A stretch of 64,000 nucleotides of DNA from CALINF01 sp039980455. Lineage in GTDB: Bacteria > Pseudomonadota > Gammaproteobacteria > Pseudomonadales > Halieaceae. Shown in pieces: positions 1 to 9,711 of this stretch. The stretch covers positions 806,001 through 870,000 of the forward strand of contig JBDXCG010000003.1 of assembly GCA_039980455.1 (NCBI GenBank), read 5' to 3'. Every line of letters starts with the position of its first letter. Position 1 is the stretch's first letter. Made by a program: the position numbers and the translations under genes. The notes under the pieces are model-generated. The model ran no database searches, was not told the origin of the DNA, and was given only the letters and a program-made list of their open reading frames with translations.

Positions 1-1192
1 CGGCGCTGATGTAAAATACCGAGCCGCAGTAGGCCTCTCTAGGATCGGGCTCCAGCTCAGCAATGATCTCCATTGCCCGCCGTTTGGGCGCCCCGGTAAT
101 AGACCCGCCGGGGAAGCTGTCCCGCAGTAGGTCCACGGCGCTGCACTGGGGCCGTAGCTCGCCCGATATACTGCTCACTAAGTGATGAACGGTGGGATAG
201 CTCTGCAGTTCAAACAACTTATCTACGTGAATACTCCCTGGCAGGCAGCTGCGTCCGAGATCGTTGCGTAATAGATCGACAATCATCAAGTTCTCGGCGC
301 GGTCTTTCGCAGAATTCATTAACTCCGTTGCCGCAAGCCGATCGGTCTTGGTGTCGCGATAGCGCGGTCTCGTGCCCTTTATCGGGTTGGTTGTAACATG
401 CTGCCCCTGTAAAGCCAGAAAACGCTCTGGCGACAGGCTCATAATGGCTTGATCATCGCCACACGAGAGAAACGCCGAAAACGGAGCTCCGGCTATTGCG
501 CGTAGTGAGCGATACGCTAGCCAAGGGTCTCCGCTGTATTGGCTGCTGAAACGCTGAGCCAGATTCACCTGATAGCAGTCGCCAGCCGTAATGTAGTCCT
601 GAATACGCCTAAATGCGTTCTGATACTCTTTTTCCGTCATATTGGAGGAGAACGGAGCGCTTAGAGTAAAGTGATCCTCTTGGGGCTCCTTTGGCACTCT
701 CAGCCGCTTGGTGAGATCACCAATTACCTTGCGGTCCATCCAGGGCATAGCAACCAGTACAGATTTGCCGAGCAGGTGGTCCTGCACGACACACCAGTCA
801 TAGGCGTTAACGTGAGTGAGGCTCGAGCTGCTAGTCGAGGTTGTTGAGTGGTGCAATCGATGCAAGCCATCGGCTGCACCGTATCCCAGGCAGCCCAATA
901 GACCACCGCAGAACGGAAGCTCTTGGGTGGGAGGTTGTATGTCGGCATAGCGCTCTTGGTGAAGTTCATGCACGGCGCCATAAAACCGCAGATAGCTCTC
1001 CTCTGAACTCCCTGGGGCGGGGGTAGCTAAGGTTTGTGCGGGAAGCGCCGTCAGAATGTCATAGCGCCCACTGGAAGCAAACGGAAACGCACTGTCCAGC
1101 AGTGCTGCGCCCGGCAACTCTCGTAGCGGCGCGAAAAGCTGTCCAACATCGGGGCAATAGGGAATGTCTTCCAGATGCAGTGACTTACGCAT
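1..1192 (-). CDS. pabB: Aminodeoxychorismate synthase component I (PabB), 3' end beyond the left edge
   Basis: Partial gene of about 397 visible codons. PabB makes 4-amino-4-deoxychorismate from chorismate with ammonia from PabA, for folate synthesis in the cytoplasm. The chorismate-binding C-terminal core is clear: near residues 355-397 it reads FPGGSITGAPKRRAMEII followed by ELEP and YCGS, the TrpE/PabB active-site signature. The start is the ATG at 1192, opening MRKSLHLEDIPYCPD. The family is usually about 450 residues, so some 50-60 residues lie outside the window. It is divergent from the propionyl-CoA operon. I prefer PabB over TrpE because of the short N-terminus and the lack of trp neighbours, but the visible core does not fully exclude another chorismate enzyme. 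Confidence 0.85.
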   Translation of the reverse strand, partial: MRKSLHLEDIPYCPDVGQLFAPLRELPGAALLDSAFPFASSGRYDILTALPAQTLATPAPGSSEESYLRFYGAVHELHQERYADIQPPTQELPFCGGLLGCLGYGAADGLHRLHHSTTSTSSSSLTHVNAYDWCVVQDHLLGKSVLVAMPWMDRKVIGDLTKRLRVPKEPQEDHFTLSAPFSSNMTEKEYQNAFRRIQDYITAGDCYQVNLAQRFSSQYSGDPWLAYRSLRAIAGAPFSAFLSCGDDQAIMSLSPERFLALQGQHVTTNPIKGTRPRYRDTKTDRLAATELMNSAKDRAENLMIVDLLRNDLGRSCLPGSIHVDKLFELQSYPTVHHLVSSISGELRPQCSAVDLLRDSFPGGSITGAPKRRAMEIIAELEPDPREAYCGSVFYISA

Positions 1193-1335
1193 ATTGGCCG
1201 AAGTACGCGAATAGATTTGATGTGGTCATTGTTAACATGAAAGTACTACTCGCATGATAGTTAAGGTCAATAATTATAGTGGTTTGGATCAATGACTACC
1301 GTGCATCAACTGTATATCGTAAGGTATTGTTTAAA

Positions 1336-1364
1336 TTGACTTTCAGCAGTTGAAGCTATAGCTT
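1336..1364 (+). promoter_or_regulatory. Candidate promoter for the propionyl-CoA operon
   Basis: The 298-base divergent spacer between pabB and the carboxyltransferase holds a near-consensus -35, TTGACT at 1336-1341. An AT-containing but poor -10 (TAGCTT at 1359-1364) follows after 17 bases. Nothing else in the spacer is recognisable, and the -10 is weak, so this is only a candidate. Confidence 0.3.
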
Positions 1365-1490
1365 AGATTGCCGTTTGTGACGCTAATCCTAGTGCTTGCG
1401 CGGCGTCAGAAAGTGTCTAACGGAGCCTCTCAAGAGTGCTTCAATTTCAAGCCTGTACCGGGCTACTCGTCGAAGGTAGAACCGCACGCT

Positions 1491-3221
1491 ATGACAGATA
1501 ATACTACAGAGATTACCCCGTCACTGAAAAACCCTTTCGCTGAGCATAGTGAGCAGGAGTTTATCGTACCTGGGCAGCTTGAATCCGCTCCCGGACTTTA
1601 TGAAGACTCCTTAAAGGCAGGTTGGGATTTACAGCAACGTCCGTATCAAGCGTCTGGTGTAAAAAATACTCAACGTCAGCATCTCAAAAACCGGATGACA
1701 ATCTGGGAGCGGATTGATTGTCTGGCTGATGAGCCACCTACGATCTTATTCCAGAACTGGGGGCCGAACCTCGATGGCGCTTCCTTGGTAACTGCATTAG
1801 TCAAGGTGGACGGTAGAGATGTTGCACTTTATGGGCATGACTTCACCGTGCGAGCTGGCTCCATGGACGCAACTAATGGCAAAAAGCTCGCAAGATTGTT
1901 TGAGTTGGCTGCCAAGCGGCGCATCCCGCTAGTAGGGTTGAACGATTCCGCGGGAGCCTATATTCCCGCAGGTGTAGGTGGTCTTGATGGATATGCCGAT
2001 GCGTTTACAGCATTGCGCAAGATAAGCGGCGTCGTGCCCAGCATCATGTGCATGTTTGGTTTCAATGCAGGCGGTGGCTCTTACCTTCCTCGACAGGGCA
2101 GCTTTCTGATTCAGCCTAACGATACTTTTTTTGGTTTGACGGGCCCTGGCGTAGTCAAGTCGGTGCTCGGAGAAGATGTGACGCCAGATGAACTTGGTGG
2201 CCCTGGTGTGCACAGTAACAGTGGCGTCACTGACTTTGTGGTACCCGATGAGCTATCTGCTCTGCGCAAAGTCAGGCAGTTACTGAAGTATCTACCGAGT
2301 AATAACGCCGAGCTCGCGCCACATCAGCCATCCTCAGATCCCGTGGATAGAAAGACCTGGGATATTGATATCTTACTGAAGAAGGCCTTTAACTCGCCCA
2401 CTGGTTTCAATACACCGATTGATATCAGCATCTTGATTCAACAGTTGTGCGATCACGGCGACTTTTTGGAAATTCAACCAGAGCGAGCACGCAATACCAT
2501 TACAGCGCTCGGTAGAATGGGCGGCAATGTGATTGGCTTTGTGGCAAATAACTCTGCTGTTTCTTCCGGTCAGATCGATGTCGATGCAGCCTATAAGAAT
2601 GCGCGTTTCATCCGCTTTTGCAATTTGTACAACATTCCTATTATTTTCCTTGAAGACACAACCGGGTTCTTGCCAGGCCGTGAACAAGAGAGCAGGGGTA
2701 TTGTGCAAGCAGGCCGCGCAATGCTCGACGCCATTGTGGATTTGCGAACCCCGCGCTTTTTGGTGCTGGTGCGCAATGCATTTGGTGGCGCTTATGCGTC
2801 GTATAACAACTATCCAACCGGTGCAGACTTTGTCGTGGCTCTCCCAACGACGCGAGTGGCAGTGATGGGGCCTGCGGGTGTTGAGTATGTCTACAAAGAC
2901 GAGCTACGGAAAATCCGTAAAGATGCGAAGTCCAGGCTCGAATCAGAGGTGGATGCACAGCGACAGGCTGGCCTGGACGCGGCACAAGCTCAGACGACTG
3001 CACAAGAGCTGGTAGATGGCTGGGTCAAGGCGCAAGAACAACTGTTGGCACAGCGTTACGAGAAGGAGCTGATGAATCCTAATGAGGCGCTTAGCCTTGG
3101 TTCCATCTCACAGATCGTTATGCCCTCGCAGTTGCGCCATGTTTTGGCAGAGCATATGGATTTTTGTCTGCGCCACTATGAGCCATCTGCGCTGCAGTCT
3201 GTACAGCGCGAATTTCACTAA
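1491..3221 (+). CDS. Acyl-CoA (propionyl-CoA) carboxylase, carboxyltransferase beta subunit
   Basis: 576-residue carboxyltransferase. It transfers the carboxyl group from carboxybiotin to an acyl-CoA, here most likely propionyl-CoA, giving (S)-methylmalonyl-CoA. Both crotonase-fold halves of the Carboxyl_trans family are visible: GLNDSAGAYIPAGVGGL and GFNAGGGSYLP in the N half, and LEDTTGFLPGREQE and VRNAFGGAYASYNNY in the C half. An open frame extends upstream to a TTG at 1368, but that stretch reads unlike the family, and the ATG at 1491 (MTDNTTEITPS) gives a normal N-terminus. The biotin carboxylase gene follows 41 bases later. The downstream epimerase and mutase point to propionyl-CoA as substrate; sequence alone does not exclude acetyl-CoA or another short acyl-CoA. 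Confidence 0.85.
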   Translation: MTDNTTEITPSLKNPFAEHSEQEFIVPGQLESAPGLYEDSLKAGWDLQQRPYQASGVKNTQRQHLKNRMTIWERIDCLADEPPTILFQNWGPNLDGASLVTALVKVDGRDVALYGHDFTVRAGSMDATNGKKLARLFELAAKRRIPLVGLNDSAGAYIPAGVGGLDGYADAFTALRKISGVVPSIMCMFGFNAGGGSYLPRQGSFLIQPNDTFFGLTGPGVVKSVLGEDVTPDELGGPGVHSNSGVTDFVVPDELSALRKVRQLLKYLPSNNAELAPHQPSSDPVDRKTWDIDILLKKAFNSPTGFNTPIDISILIQQLCDHGDFLEIQPERARNTITALGRMGGNVIGFVANNSAVSSGQIDVDAAYKNARFIRFCNLYNIPIIFLEDTTGFLPGREQESRGIVQAGRAMLDAIVDLRTPRFLVLVRNAFGGAYASYNNYPTGADFVVALPTTRVAVMGPAGVEYVYKDELRKIRKDAKSRLESEVDAQRQAGLDAAQAQTTAQELVDGWVKAQEQLLAQRYEKELMNPNEALSLGSISQIVMPSQLRHVLAEHMDFCLRHYEPSALQSVQREFH

Positions 3222-3262
3222 TGCTGGCAGCAGCGGGCTACTGTTAACAAAAGGATCAACCT

Positions 3263-6079
3263 GTGTCGAACGAACATTATCTGCGCAATCCTCTGATTCA
3301 TCGCGACCGGCGCTTGGGGCGACGCCATTCGGACTGGGTTACCCAGTTTGACTGCTCGCACATTCAACCGCTAATTATCTGTCGTGGGCCTATACGCAAA
3401 GAGGCGATGGATGTCTTTGGTGAGATGGGCATCAATCACTTTGGTATTTTGTTATCCGAAAAAGATTCTATTGTTTATCAAGATGCTCTCGCGCCAGAAT
3501 TGCGCGCTCTAACTACGCCTGATCGTGTTCATCGTGTGCCTGATTACACAGGTGCCAACAAGGAAGAGCGCGATCAGCGAATCGCCCAGATTATTTCTAT
3601 CGCAAGAGACAACGGGTATAACGCAATCTTCACTGGCTACGGATTTATGGCCGAAGATGAAACCATGGTAGCGGCTATGGAGCAGGCGGGCCTGAATTTT
3701 ATCGGACCTTGCTCGCGAACAGTGCACGACGCCGGACTAAAAGATGAAGCCAAGCGCACTGCGCTAAAGTGTGGCGTCTCCGTGACACCGGGCATTGATA
3801 ACGGTACAGCACTGACCTTGCTAAAGACCTACCCGGATGAGAGCGCACTGCGCGATCTGTGCGAAAGAGAGGATCTGGCTGTAGACGCCAGTCAGCTTTC
3901 CGACACGAATATCACTCTCGAAGACAAAGCCGATATCGTATTGGCTGCGTCTTACCGCAAAGGGATTGATCTCTATACCGTCGACGAGATGTGCGCCACT
4001 CTAACAGAGGCTGTTGCGCGCATGTCTGCTGAATACCCCAAGAATCGCATACGGCTTAAGGCAATTAGCGGAGGGGGCGGTAAGGGCCAGCGAATTCTGA
4101 ACATCGGTGAAGCCGATAAGACACCGGAGCTGGTACGGGAAATTTTGAATGAAGTTAAGACCACAGGCGTGGGCGACAACAAGAACGTATTGGTTGAGCT
4201 AAATATTGAAACCACGCGACATCAGGAAATCCAGGTAATTGGCAATGGTGAGTGGTGCATCACGATGGGTGGTCGGGACTGCTCGCTACAGATGCACGAA
4301 CAGAAACTGCTGGAAGTATCCGTCACCGTAGAATCCTTGAAAGCGGCGATTGAGCAAGCAGAATCTGCCGGTTTGACCGAAGAGCTGTCAATCTTGCGTC
4401 AGGAATTGATCACGCTGGAAGCGATGGAAGATGAGGCTTCAAGATTCGGCGAAGCAGTTGGCTTGGACTCAGTCTCAACCTTCGAATGCATTGTCGATAG
4501 AGACAAACATTTCTTCATGGAAATGAATACGCGGATTCAGGTGGAGCACCGGGTAACTGAGCTCTGCTACGCGTTAAAGTTTACTAATCCTGATAACGCA
4601 GATGACAGCTTTATAGTCGAGTCCCTGGTTGAGGCGATGGTGCTACTGGCGGCACATGGCACTAATCTTCCCAAACCCGAGCGAGTTGTACGCTTTAATG
4701 ACAGCGTGGAAGCGCGACTTAACGCCACCAATCAGGCATTGCAGCCTAATGCCGGCGGCGTAATCGAATATTGGAGCGATGCTCTCGAAGGTGAGATTCG
4801 AGATGATCAGGGAATTAGCCTGCATAACCCTGATACCGATGTATTTATGAAATACACACTAGCGGGCGCCTACGATTCTAACATCGCGCTATTGCTGACC
4901 GTTGGCGATACTCGTCTTGATACGTATGAGCGAATGGCCGAAACCATTCGACAGACCACAATGCGCGGCAAGGATTTGGCCACTAACTTGCAGTTTCATT
5001 ACGGTTTAGTGAATTGGTTTATAGGTCAGAATATCAATGCTAGGCCAACCACTCGTTTCATCGTGCCTTATCTTTGTGCAGTTGGAGAGCTCAAAGAGCG
5101 CGCCAATAACACCGATGTGGAATATGCGTGGCGCCGCGTGTGCGAAGCCTATAAGGCGCAGTTCCCAGAGCAGGCAGGCGCTGCCACAGATGCTTTGCAG
5201 CTGAAGCAAACCTTACTTTTGCGCCCACTGGCGATGCTGCTCGAAGAGCCGCATGTTCTCAGCGGGTGGTTGAGTGTGAATCGCGACTGCTACACCCTGA
5301 TAGAGGGTAAGATCTGCTGGAATGAAAACCCGATTGATTTGTTAGCCGACACTTATCACTTTCTTAACATGGATTATGTGCACGGTGCGCCGGCATCCAA
5401 TATGATCTGGCAGCACGATCACGAGCTGCTGCAAGAGGCGCTAGACTTCTACAATACGCTCAACAACCGTCTGGCAGCGACTGATTGGCTCGAGCTGTTA
5501 ACGCTACTGGATAGCGAACAAACGCCGGACGGCTTCGACGCTGCAACCTGGTTGATGACGCGCAATGCACATGCAGGATTTCAGGCGGGGATGGATATAC
5601 TCGCGATTCTTCCCAGCATCGCAGAGGCAACCCGTTTCTTTGATCTAGGCGTCAACTCCGATCTGAGCATACACATACCCGAGCGCTTGACTGAAGAGAG
5701 CCTGCATACGGCAATGGCCAAGGTGCTGGTGCCGCCCCCAACGGCAAGTTCAGACGAGATACTGGCAGAGAGTGGTGGTATGTATTATGGCCGCGAAACA
5801 CCTGCCCATGAGGTCTATGTCAGCCCTGGCGATCACTTTAATGCCGGCGACCCACTGTATATCGTTGAAGTGATGAAAATGTTTAATAAGGTGTACGCGC
5901 CTTTCGCAGGGACTATCGATGAATCGCTCATCGACACCGACGGGGTGATTATCCGCAAAGGGCAGCCTCTGTTTAAAATCACGCCAGATGAGCAGATCGT
6001 AGTTGAACCTGCTGACGTTATAGCAGCGCGTAGACAAGAAAAAACGGACGAGTTTCTCAGCCAGATTACACAGGACTAA
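3263..6079 (+). CDS. Large biotin carboxylase fused to a biotinyl carrier domain (propionyl-CoA carboxylase alpha)
   Basis: 938 residues, against roughly 650-700 for ordinary propionyl-CoA carboxylase alpha subunits. It carboxylates biotin with ATP and bicarbonate and carries it to the partner carboxyltransferase. Visible elements are a Rossmann-like N domain beginning LIICRGPIRKEAMDVFG near residue 37, the ATP-grasp glycine loop AISGGGGKGQR near 268, RDCSLQMHEQKLLE, the biotin carboxylase signature MEMNTRIQVEH near 420, and a C-terminal biotinyl domain with EVMKM, where Lys872 should carry biotin. About 230 residues between the catalytic and biotinyl parts match nothing I recognise and may be the subunit-binding domain. 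The start is a GTG with AAAAGGA upstream. The gene ends 3 bases before the epimerase. Confidence 0.85.
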   Translation: MSNEHYLRNPLIHRDRRLGRRHSDWVTQFDCSHIQPLIICRGPIRKEAMDVFGEMGINHFGILLSEKDSIVYQDALAPELRALTTPDRVHRVPDYTGANKEERDQRIAQIISIARDNGYNAIFTGYGFMAEDETMVAAMEQAGLNFIGPCSRTVHDAGLKDEAKRTALKCGVSVTPGIDNGTALTLLKTYPDESALRDLCEREDLAVDASQLSDTNITLEDKADIVLAASYRKGIDLYTVDEMCATLTEAVARMSAEYPKNRIRLKAISGGGGKGQRILNIGEADKTPELVREILNEVKTTGVGDNKNVLVELNIETTRHQEIQVIGNGEWCITMGGRDCSLQMHEQKLLEVSVTVESLKAAIEQAESAGLTEELSILRQELITLEAMEDEASRFGEAVGLDSVSTFECIVDRDKHFFMEMNTRIQVEHRVTELCYALKFTNPDNADDSFIVESLVEAMVLLAAHGTNLPKPERVVRFNDSVEARLNATNQALQPNAGGVIEYWSDALEGEIRDDQGISLHNPDTDVFMKYTLAGAYDSNIALLLTVGDTRLDTYERMAETIRQTTMRGKDLATNLQFHYGLVNWFIGQNINARPTTRFIVPYLCAVGELKERANNTDVEYAWRRVCEAYKAQFPEQAGAATDALQLKQTLLLRPLAMLLEEPHVLSGWLSVNRDCYTLIEGKICWNENPIDLLADTYHFLNMDYVHGAPASNMIWQHDHELLQEALDFYNTLNNRLAATDWLELLTLLDSEQTPDGFDAATWLMTRNAHAGFQAGMDILAILPSIAEATRFFDLGVNSDLSIHIPERLTEESLHTAMAKVLVPPPTASSDEILAESGGMYYGRETPAHEVYVSPGDHFNAGDPLYIVEVMKMFNKVYAPFAGTIDESLIDTDGVIIRKGQPLFKITPDEQIVVEPADVIAARRQEKTDEFLSQITQD

Positions 6080-6082
6080 CGC

Positions 6083-6493
6083 ATGATAACTGCACTGGAC
6101 CATATCGCGATTGCGGTACCCGATTTTGAGAAGGCCATTAAGCGTTTCATGGAGGACTTCGGGCTGGAGTTCGAGGGAACGGAAGATGTGGAGGCCGCCA
6201 AGACCTCAACGGCTTTCTTTCCATTGCCGCCTACCAGCATTGAATTGATTCACCCGCTTCGAGGTGAGGGAGCTGTTGCAGGTTACCTGGAAAAGCGAGG
6301 TGGGGGACTGCATCACTTATGCTTTCGGTCTGATGATATAGAGGCAGACATAGAGCATCTCAAGGCCAAGGGTTATCAGTTTCTTGCCGACGCACCCACC
6401 CCAGGCGCACATAACTCCAAGGTAATTTTCATTCATCCAAAGAGTTGCGATGGCGTATTGATCGAATTGAACCAACCCGCAGACGAACACTGA
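6083..6493 (+). CDS. mce: Methylmalonyl-CoA epimerase
   Basis: 136 residues, the usual length. It interconverts (S)- and (R)-methylmalonyl-CoA so that the carboxylase product can feed the mutase. It belongs to the vicinal oxygen chelate (glyoxalase-like) superfamily: a first betaalphabetabetabeta module opens with LDHIAIAVPDFEKAI, and a second has GGGLHHLCFRSDDIEADI and ends KSCDGVLIELNQP. The metal ligands expected for the family are visible as the histidine of LDHIAIA, the histidine of LHHLCF and the glutamate of LIELNQ. It lies between the carboxylase and mutase genes with very short spacers, so it is almost surely cotranscribed. Confidence 0.92.
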   Translation: MITALDHIAIAVPDFEKAIKRFMEDFGLEFEGTEDVEAAKTSTAFFPLPPTSIELIHPLRGEGAVAGYLEKRGGGLHHLCFRSDDIEADIEHLKAKGYQFLADAPTPGAHNSKVIFIHPKSCDGVLIELNQPADEH

Positions 6494-6506
6494 GGCAGCA
6501 CGGCGT

Positions 6507-8663
6507 ATGAGCGATTCAATTTACGACAAGGATAAGGCGACGCCAGAAGCGTGGGCGGAGTTGGCCCAAAAGCAATTACGGGGCAAGCCGCTGGACGATC
6601 TAGTTTGGCATACAGCCGAAGACATCGACGTGCGACCTCTTTACACGGCAGCCGATACAGCCGAGCTGCCTTATACCGATACTATGCCAGGTATGTCTCC
6701 CTACTTGCGCGGGCCACAGGCCACAATGTATGCCGGCAGACCTTGGACCATCAGGCAATATGCTGGTTTTTCCACCGCAGAGGAATCCAACGCGTTCTAT
6801 CGTAAATCACTCGATGCGGGCGGGCAGGGCGTCTCGGTGGCATTCGATTTGGCCACACACCGCGGCTACGACTCAGACCATCCCCGCGTTACAGGTGATG
6901 TAGGCAAGGCTGGTGTTGCGATCGACTCAGTCGAAGACATGAAAATTTTGTTCAACGGCATCCCGCTGGACAAAGTGTCGGTCTCGATGACGATGAACGG
7001 AGCAGTGCTGCCAGTATTAGCAGGTTATATTGTTGCGGCAGAGGAGCAGGGTGTTTCGCAGGAACAACTGGCGGGCACAATTCAGAACGATATTCTCAAA
7101 GAGTTCATGGTGCGTAATACGTACATCTACCCGCCTGAGCCAAGTATGAAAATCATCGGCGATATCATCGCGTTTTGCTCGTCCAACATGCCTCGCTTTA
7201 ACACCATTTCAATATCGGGATATCACATCCAGGAGGCCGGAGCGAACGCCGCACTCGAACTTGCTTACACTCTGGCCGACGGCAAGGAATACATTCGCAC
7301 CGCGATAGCGGCGGGATTAGGGATCGACGATTTCGCGCCGCGCCTGTCATTCTTCTGGGGCATCGGTATGAACTTCTATATGGAGATCGCGAAGATGCGG
7401 GCAGCTCGCGTGTTGTGGGCACGAATCGTGGGCGAATTCTCTCCGCAGAATCCCAAAAGTTCTATGTTGCGCACACACAGCCAGACATCAGGTTGGTCAC
7501 TCACTGAGCAAGACCCCTACAACAACGTGGTTCGCACGACAATTGAGGCCATGGCTGCTGTATTCGGCGGCACGCAGTCGCTACACACAAACGCACTCGA
7601 TGAGGCCATAGCGTTACCCTCAGACTTTGCAGCACGCATAGCGCGCAATACCCAGTTAGTGATTCAGGAAGAGAGCGGTATCACCAACGTGGTCGATCCC
7701 TGGGGTGGTTCTTACATGATGGAGAGCCTGACACAAGATATCGCCGACAAGGCGTGGGAATTGATTGAGGAAGTTGAGCAGGCTGGCGGTATGGCAAAAG
7801 CCATTGAAACCGGGATGCCCAAGCTGCGGATCGAAGAAGCTGCGGCGCGCAAACAGGCGCGGATTGATAAAGGGGAGGACGTTATCGTTGGTGTTAACAA
7901 ATACATCACTGAAGAAGAGGATGACGTGGACGTTCTGCAGATAGACAACGAGGCGGTTCGAGAGTCGCAGCTGCAACGATTGGCGACGATACGTGCGCAA
8001 CGCGATGAGGCTGCGGTAGAGGCTATACTGGAAGATATCTACCAATGTGCCGTCAGCGGTGACGGCAATCTATTGGCACTCAGCGTAGAAGCAACGCGAC
8101 GCCGCGCAACTGTAGGGGAGATCTCGTTCGCCATGGAGAGAGAATTTGGTCGTTTTAATGCACAGTCACAGACTGTTTCCGGCGTTTACGGCTCTGCCTT
8201 CCAGGAAGATGAAGGATGGCAGGCTATCAGCGGTGATATCGATGCATTTGTCGAACAGCACGGTCGCCGGCCCCGTATGTTGGTGTGCAAGATGGGTCAG
8301 GATGGCCATGATCGCGGCGCTAAGGTGGTTGCCACAGCTTTCGCCGATGTAGGCTTTGATATCGACTTGTCGCCTATGTTCTCGACACCCGAGGAAGTTG
8401 CCCGGCAGGCCGTAGAGAATGATGTTCACGTAGTCGGTGCCTCTTCGCTTGCGGCTGGTCATAAAACGTTGATACCCGAACTGATCGCTGAGTTGAAGAA
8501 GCAAGGTGCGCAGGACATCGTTGTTATTGCAGGTGGAGTGATTCCCAAACAGGACTACGAGTTTCTCTATGATGCCGGAGTAAAGTGTATTTTTGGACCT
8601 GGCACACCGATACCAGTGGCAGCTCGTGACGTTGTAGATGCTGTCAATCAGGCGCAGGCCTAA
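6507..8663 (+). CDS. scpA: Methylmalonyl-CoA mutase, single-chain B12-dependent
   Basis: 718 residues. It isomerises (R)-methylmalonyl-CoA to succinyl-CoA with adenosylcobalamin, linking propionate, odd-chain fat and branched amino acid breakdown to the TCA cycle. The N-terminal substrate barrel is shown by YAGFSTAEESNAFYR, SVAFDLATHRGYDSDHPRV and RTHSQTSGWSLTEQDPYNN. The C-terminal cobalamin domain has the base-off motif DGHDRGAKVVATAFAD near residue 598, followed by GASSLAAGH and VVIAGGVIP. A single chain of this length with its own B12 domain corresponds to the homodimeric catalytic type, and I see no separate small subunit. Its end may overlap meaB if meaB uses the upstream ATG at 8638. 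Confidence 0.95.
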   Translation: MSDSIYDKDKATPEAWAELAQKQLRGKPLDDLVWHTAEDIDVRPLYTAADTAELPYTDTMPGMSPYLRGPQATMYAGRPWTIRQYAGFSTAEESNAFYRKSLDAGGQGVSVAFDLATHRGYDSDHPRVTGDVGKAGVAIDSVEDMKILFNGIPLDKVSVSMTMNGAVLPVLAGYIVAAEEQGVSQEQLAGTIQNDILKEFMVRNTYIYPPEPSMKIIGDIIAFCSSNMPRFNTISISGYHIQEAGANAALELAYTLADGKEYIRTAIAAGLGIDDFAPRLSFFWGIGMNFYMEIAKMRAARVLWARIVGEFSPQNPKSSMLRTHSQTSGWSLTEQDPYNNVVRTTIEAMAAVFGGTQSLHTNALDEAIALPSDFAARIARNTQLVIQEESGITNVVDPWGGSYMMESLTQDIADKAWELIEEVEQAGGMAKAIETGMPKLRIEEAAARKQARIDKGEDVIVGVNKYITEEEDDVDVLQIDNEAVRESQLQRLATIRAQRDEAAVEAILEDIYQCAVSGDGNLLALSVEATRRRATVGEISFAMEREFGRFNAQSQTVSGVYGSAFQEDEGWQAISGDIDAFVEQHGRRPRMLVCKMGQDGHDRGAKVVATAFADVGFDIDLSPMFSTPEEVARQAVENDVHVVGASSLAAGHKTLIPELIAELKKQGAQDIVVIAGGVIPKQDYEFLYDAGVKCIFGPGTPIPVAARDVVDAVNQAQA

Positions 8664-8700
8664 GAGTCAGGCCGAAGAGCAAAAAGACGTAATAGGCTAC

Positions 8701-9672
8701 ATGCCAGCCAATCAGCCACAGTTTTCCCTCCAGCCCTTGCTCGACGGTAATCGTCGAGCACTCGCTAAGGCTATTACGCTTGTAGAGAGCAAGCTCTCTG
8801 CACATAGAGAGCTCGCGCAGGATATGCTAGAGCAAGTACTACCTCACAGCGGCAATAGCATCCGCATAGGCATCACCGGTGTACCGGGCGTGGGGAAATC
8901 TACTTTTATAGAAGCGTTTGGCTTGCATTTGATCGAGCAGGGTAAGCGCGTGGCTGTGTTGGCCGTTGATCCGAGTTCGCCCATCGCAGGCGGTTCCATA
9001 CTGGGCGACAAAACCCGTATGGAAGAGCTGTCCAGGCGCGAAGAGGCGTATATTCGCCCGTCACCAGCGGAGGGTTCTTTAGGTGGGGTTGCACAAAAAA
9101 CACGCGAGACCATGTTGCTGTGCGAGGCGGCCGGCTATGATGTCATTCTGGTAGAGACGGTTGGCGTCGGCCAATCGGAATACCAGGTTGCTGGAATGGT
9201 CGACTTCTTTATGGTGCTCATGTTGCCAGGTGGTGGAGACGAACTGCAGGGCATCAAGAAGGGCATACTCGAGTTGGCTGATGCGCTGGTGATCAACAAG
9301 GCGGATGGGCAGAGCGAGCAGCTTGCCAATGTGAGCCGGCAACATTACACCAGCGCAATGAATCTCCTTCGACACACCACGTTCTGGACGCCCAGGGTAA
9401 TGACGTGTTCTGCGCTAAAAGGCATCAACATCGAGGCCGTGTGGGGCATGATCGTTGACTACTGGCTACAGGCTCGGGACAACAAAGCGTTTGATTCCCA
9501 ACGTATACGCCAGAACCTCGACTGGATGCATCAGTTGGTAGACGAGATGTTGCGTCATAAGCTTTCAAACAACGCTGACGTAAAGGCGATGCTACCTTCT
9601 CTGGAGCAGGCAGTAAGGGAGTTGAAAACGACGCCATACTCCGCTGCCCGGCAAATCATTGAAGCGCTATAA
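8701..9672 (+). CDS. meaB: MeaB, G3E GTPase that loads and protects methylmalonyl-CoA mutase
   Basis: 323 residues from the ATG at 8701. MeaB/ArgK-type GTPases gate adenosylcobalamin delivery to the mutase and prevent its inactivation. Walker A GVPGVGKST lies near residues 60-68; switch and G-motifs follow as VDPSSPIAGGSILGDKTRM, RPSPAEGSLGGVAQKTRE, VETVGVGQSE and NKADG. The frame also has an ATG at 8638 that would overlap the mutase gene by 26 bases and add 21 residues reading unlike the family. I chose 8701 because MPANQPQF starts the conserved region at the expected distance, although neither start has a strong ribosome-binding site. Confidence 0.9.
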   Translation: MPANQPQFSLQPLLDGNRRALAKAITLVESKLSAHRELAQDMLEQVLPHSGNSIRIGITGVPGVGKSTFIEAFGLHLIEQGKRVAVLAVDPSSPIAGGSILGDKTRMEELSRREEAYIRPSPAEGSLGGVAQKTRETMLLCEAAGYDVILVETVGVGQSEYQVAGMVDFFMVLMLPGGGDELQGIKKGILELADALVINKADGQSEQLANVSRQHYTSAMNLLRHTTFWTPRVMTCSALKGINIEAVWGMIVDYWLQARDNKAFDSQRIRQNLDWMHQLVDEMLRHKLSNNADVKAMLPSLEQAVRELKTTPYSAARQIIEAL

Positions 9673-9711
9673 CTGCGCCAACAGTCGGCCTTAGGGCAGG
9701 GCAGGCTACTC

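Noticed and set aside
1368..1490. Upstream extension of the carboxyltransferase frame to a TTG start
   Set aside because: It overlaps the promoter candidate and reads unlike the family; the ATG at 1491 gives a standard N-terminus.
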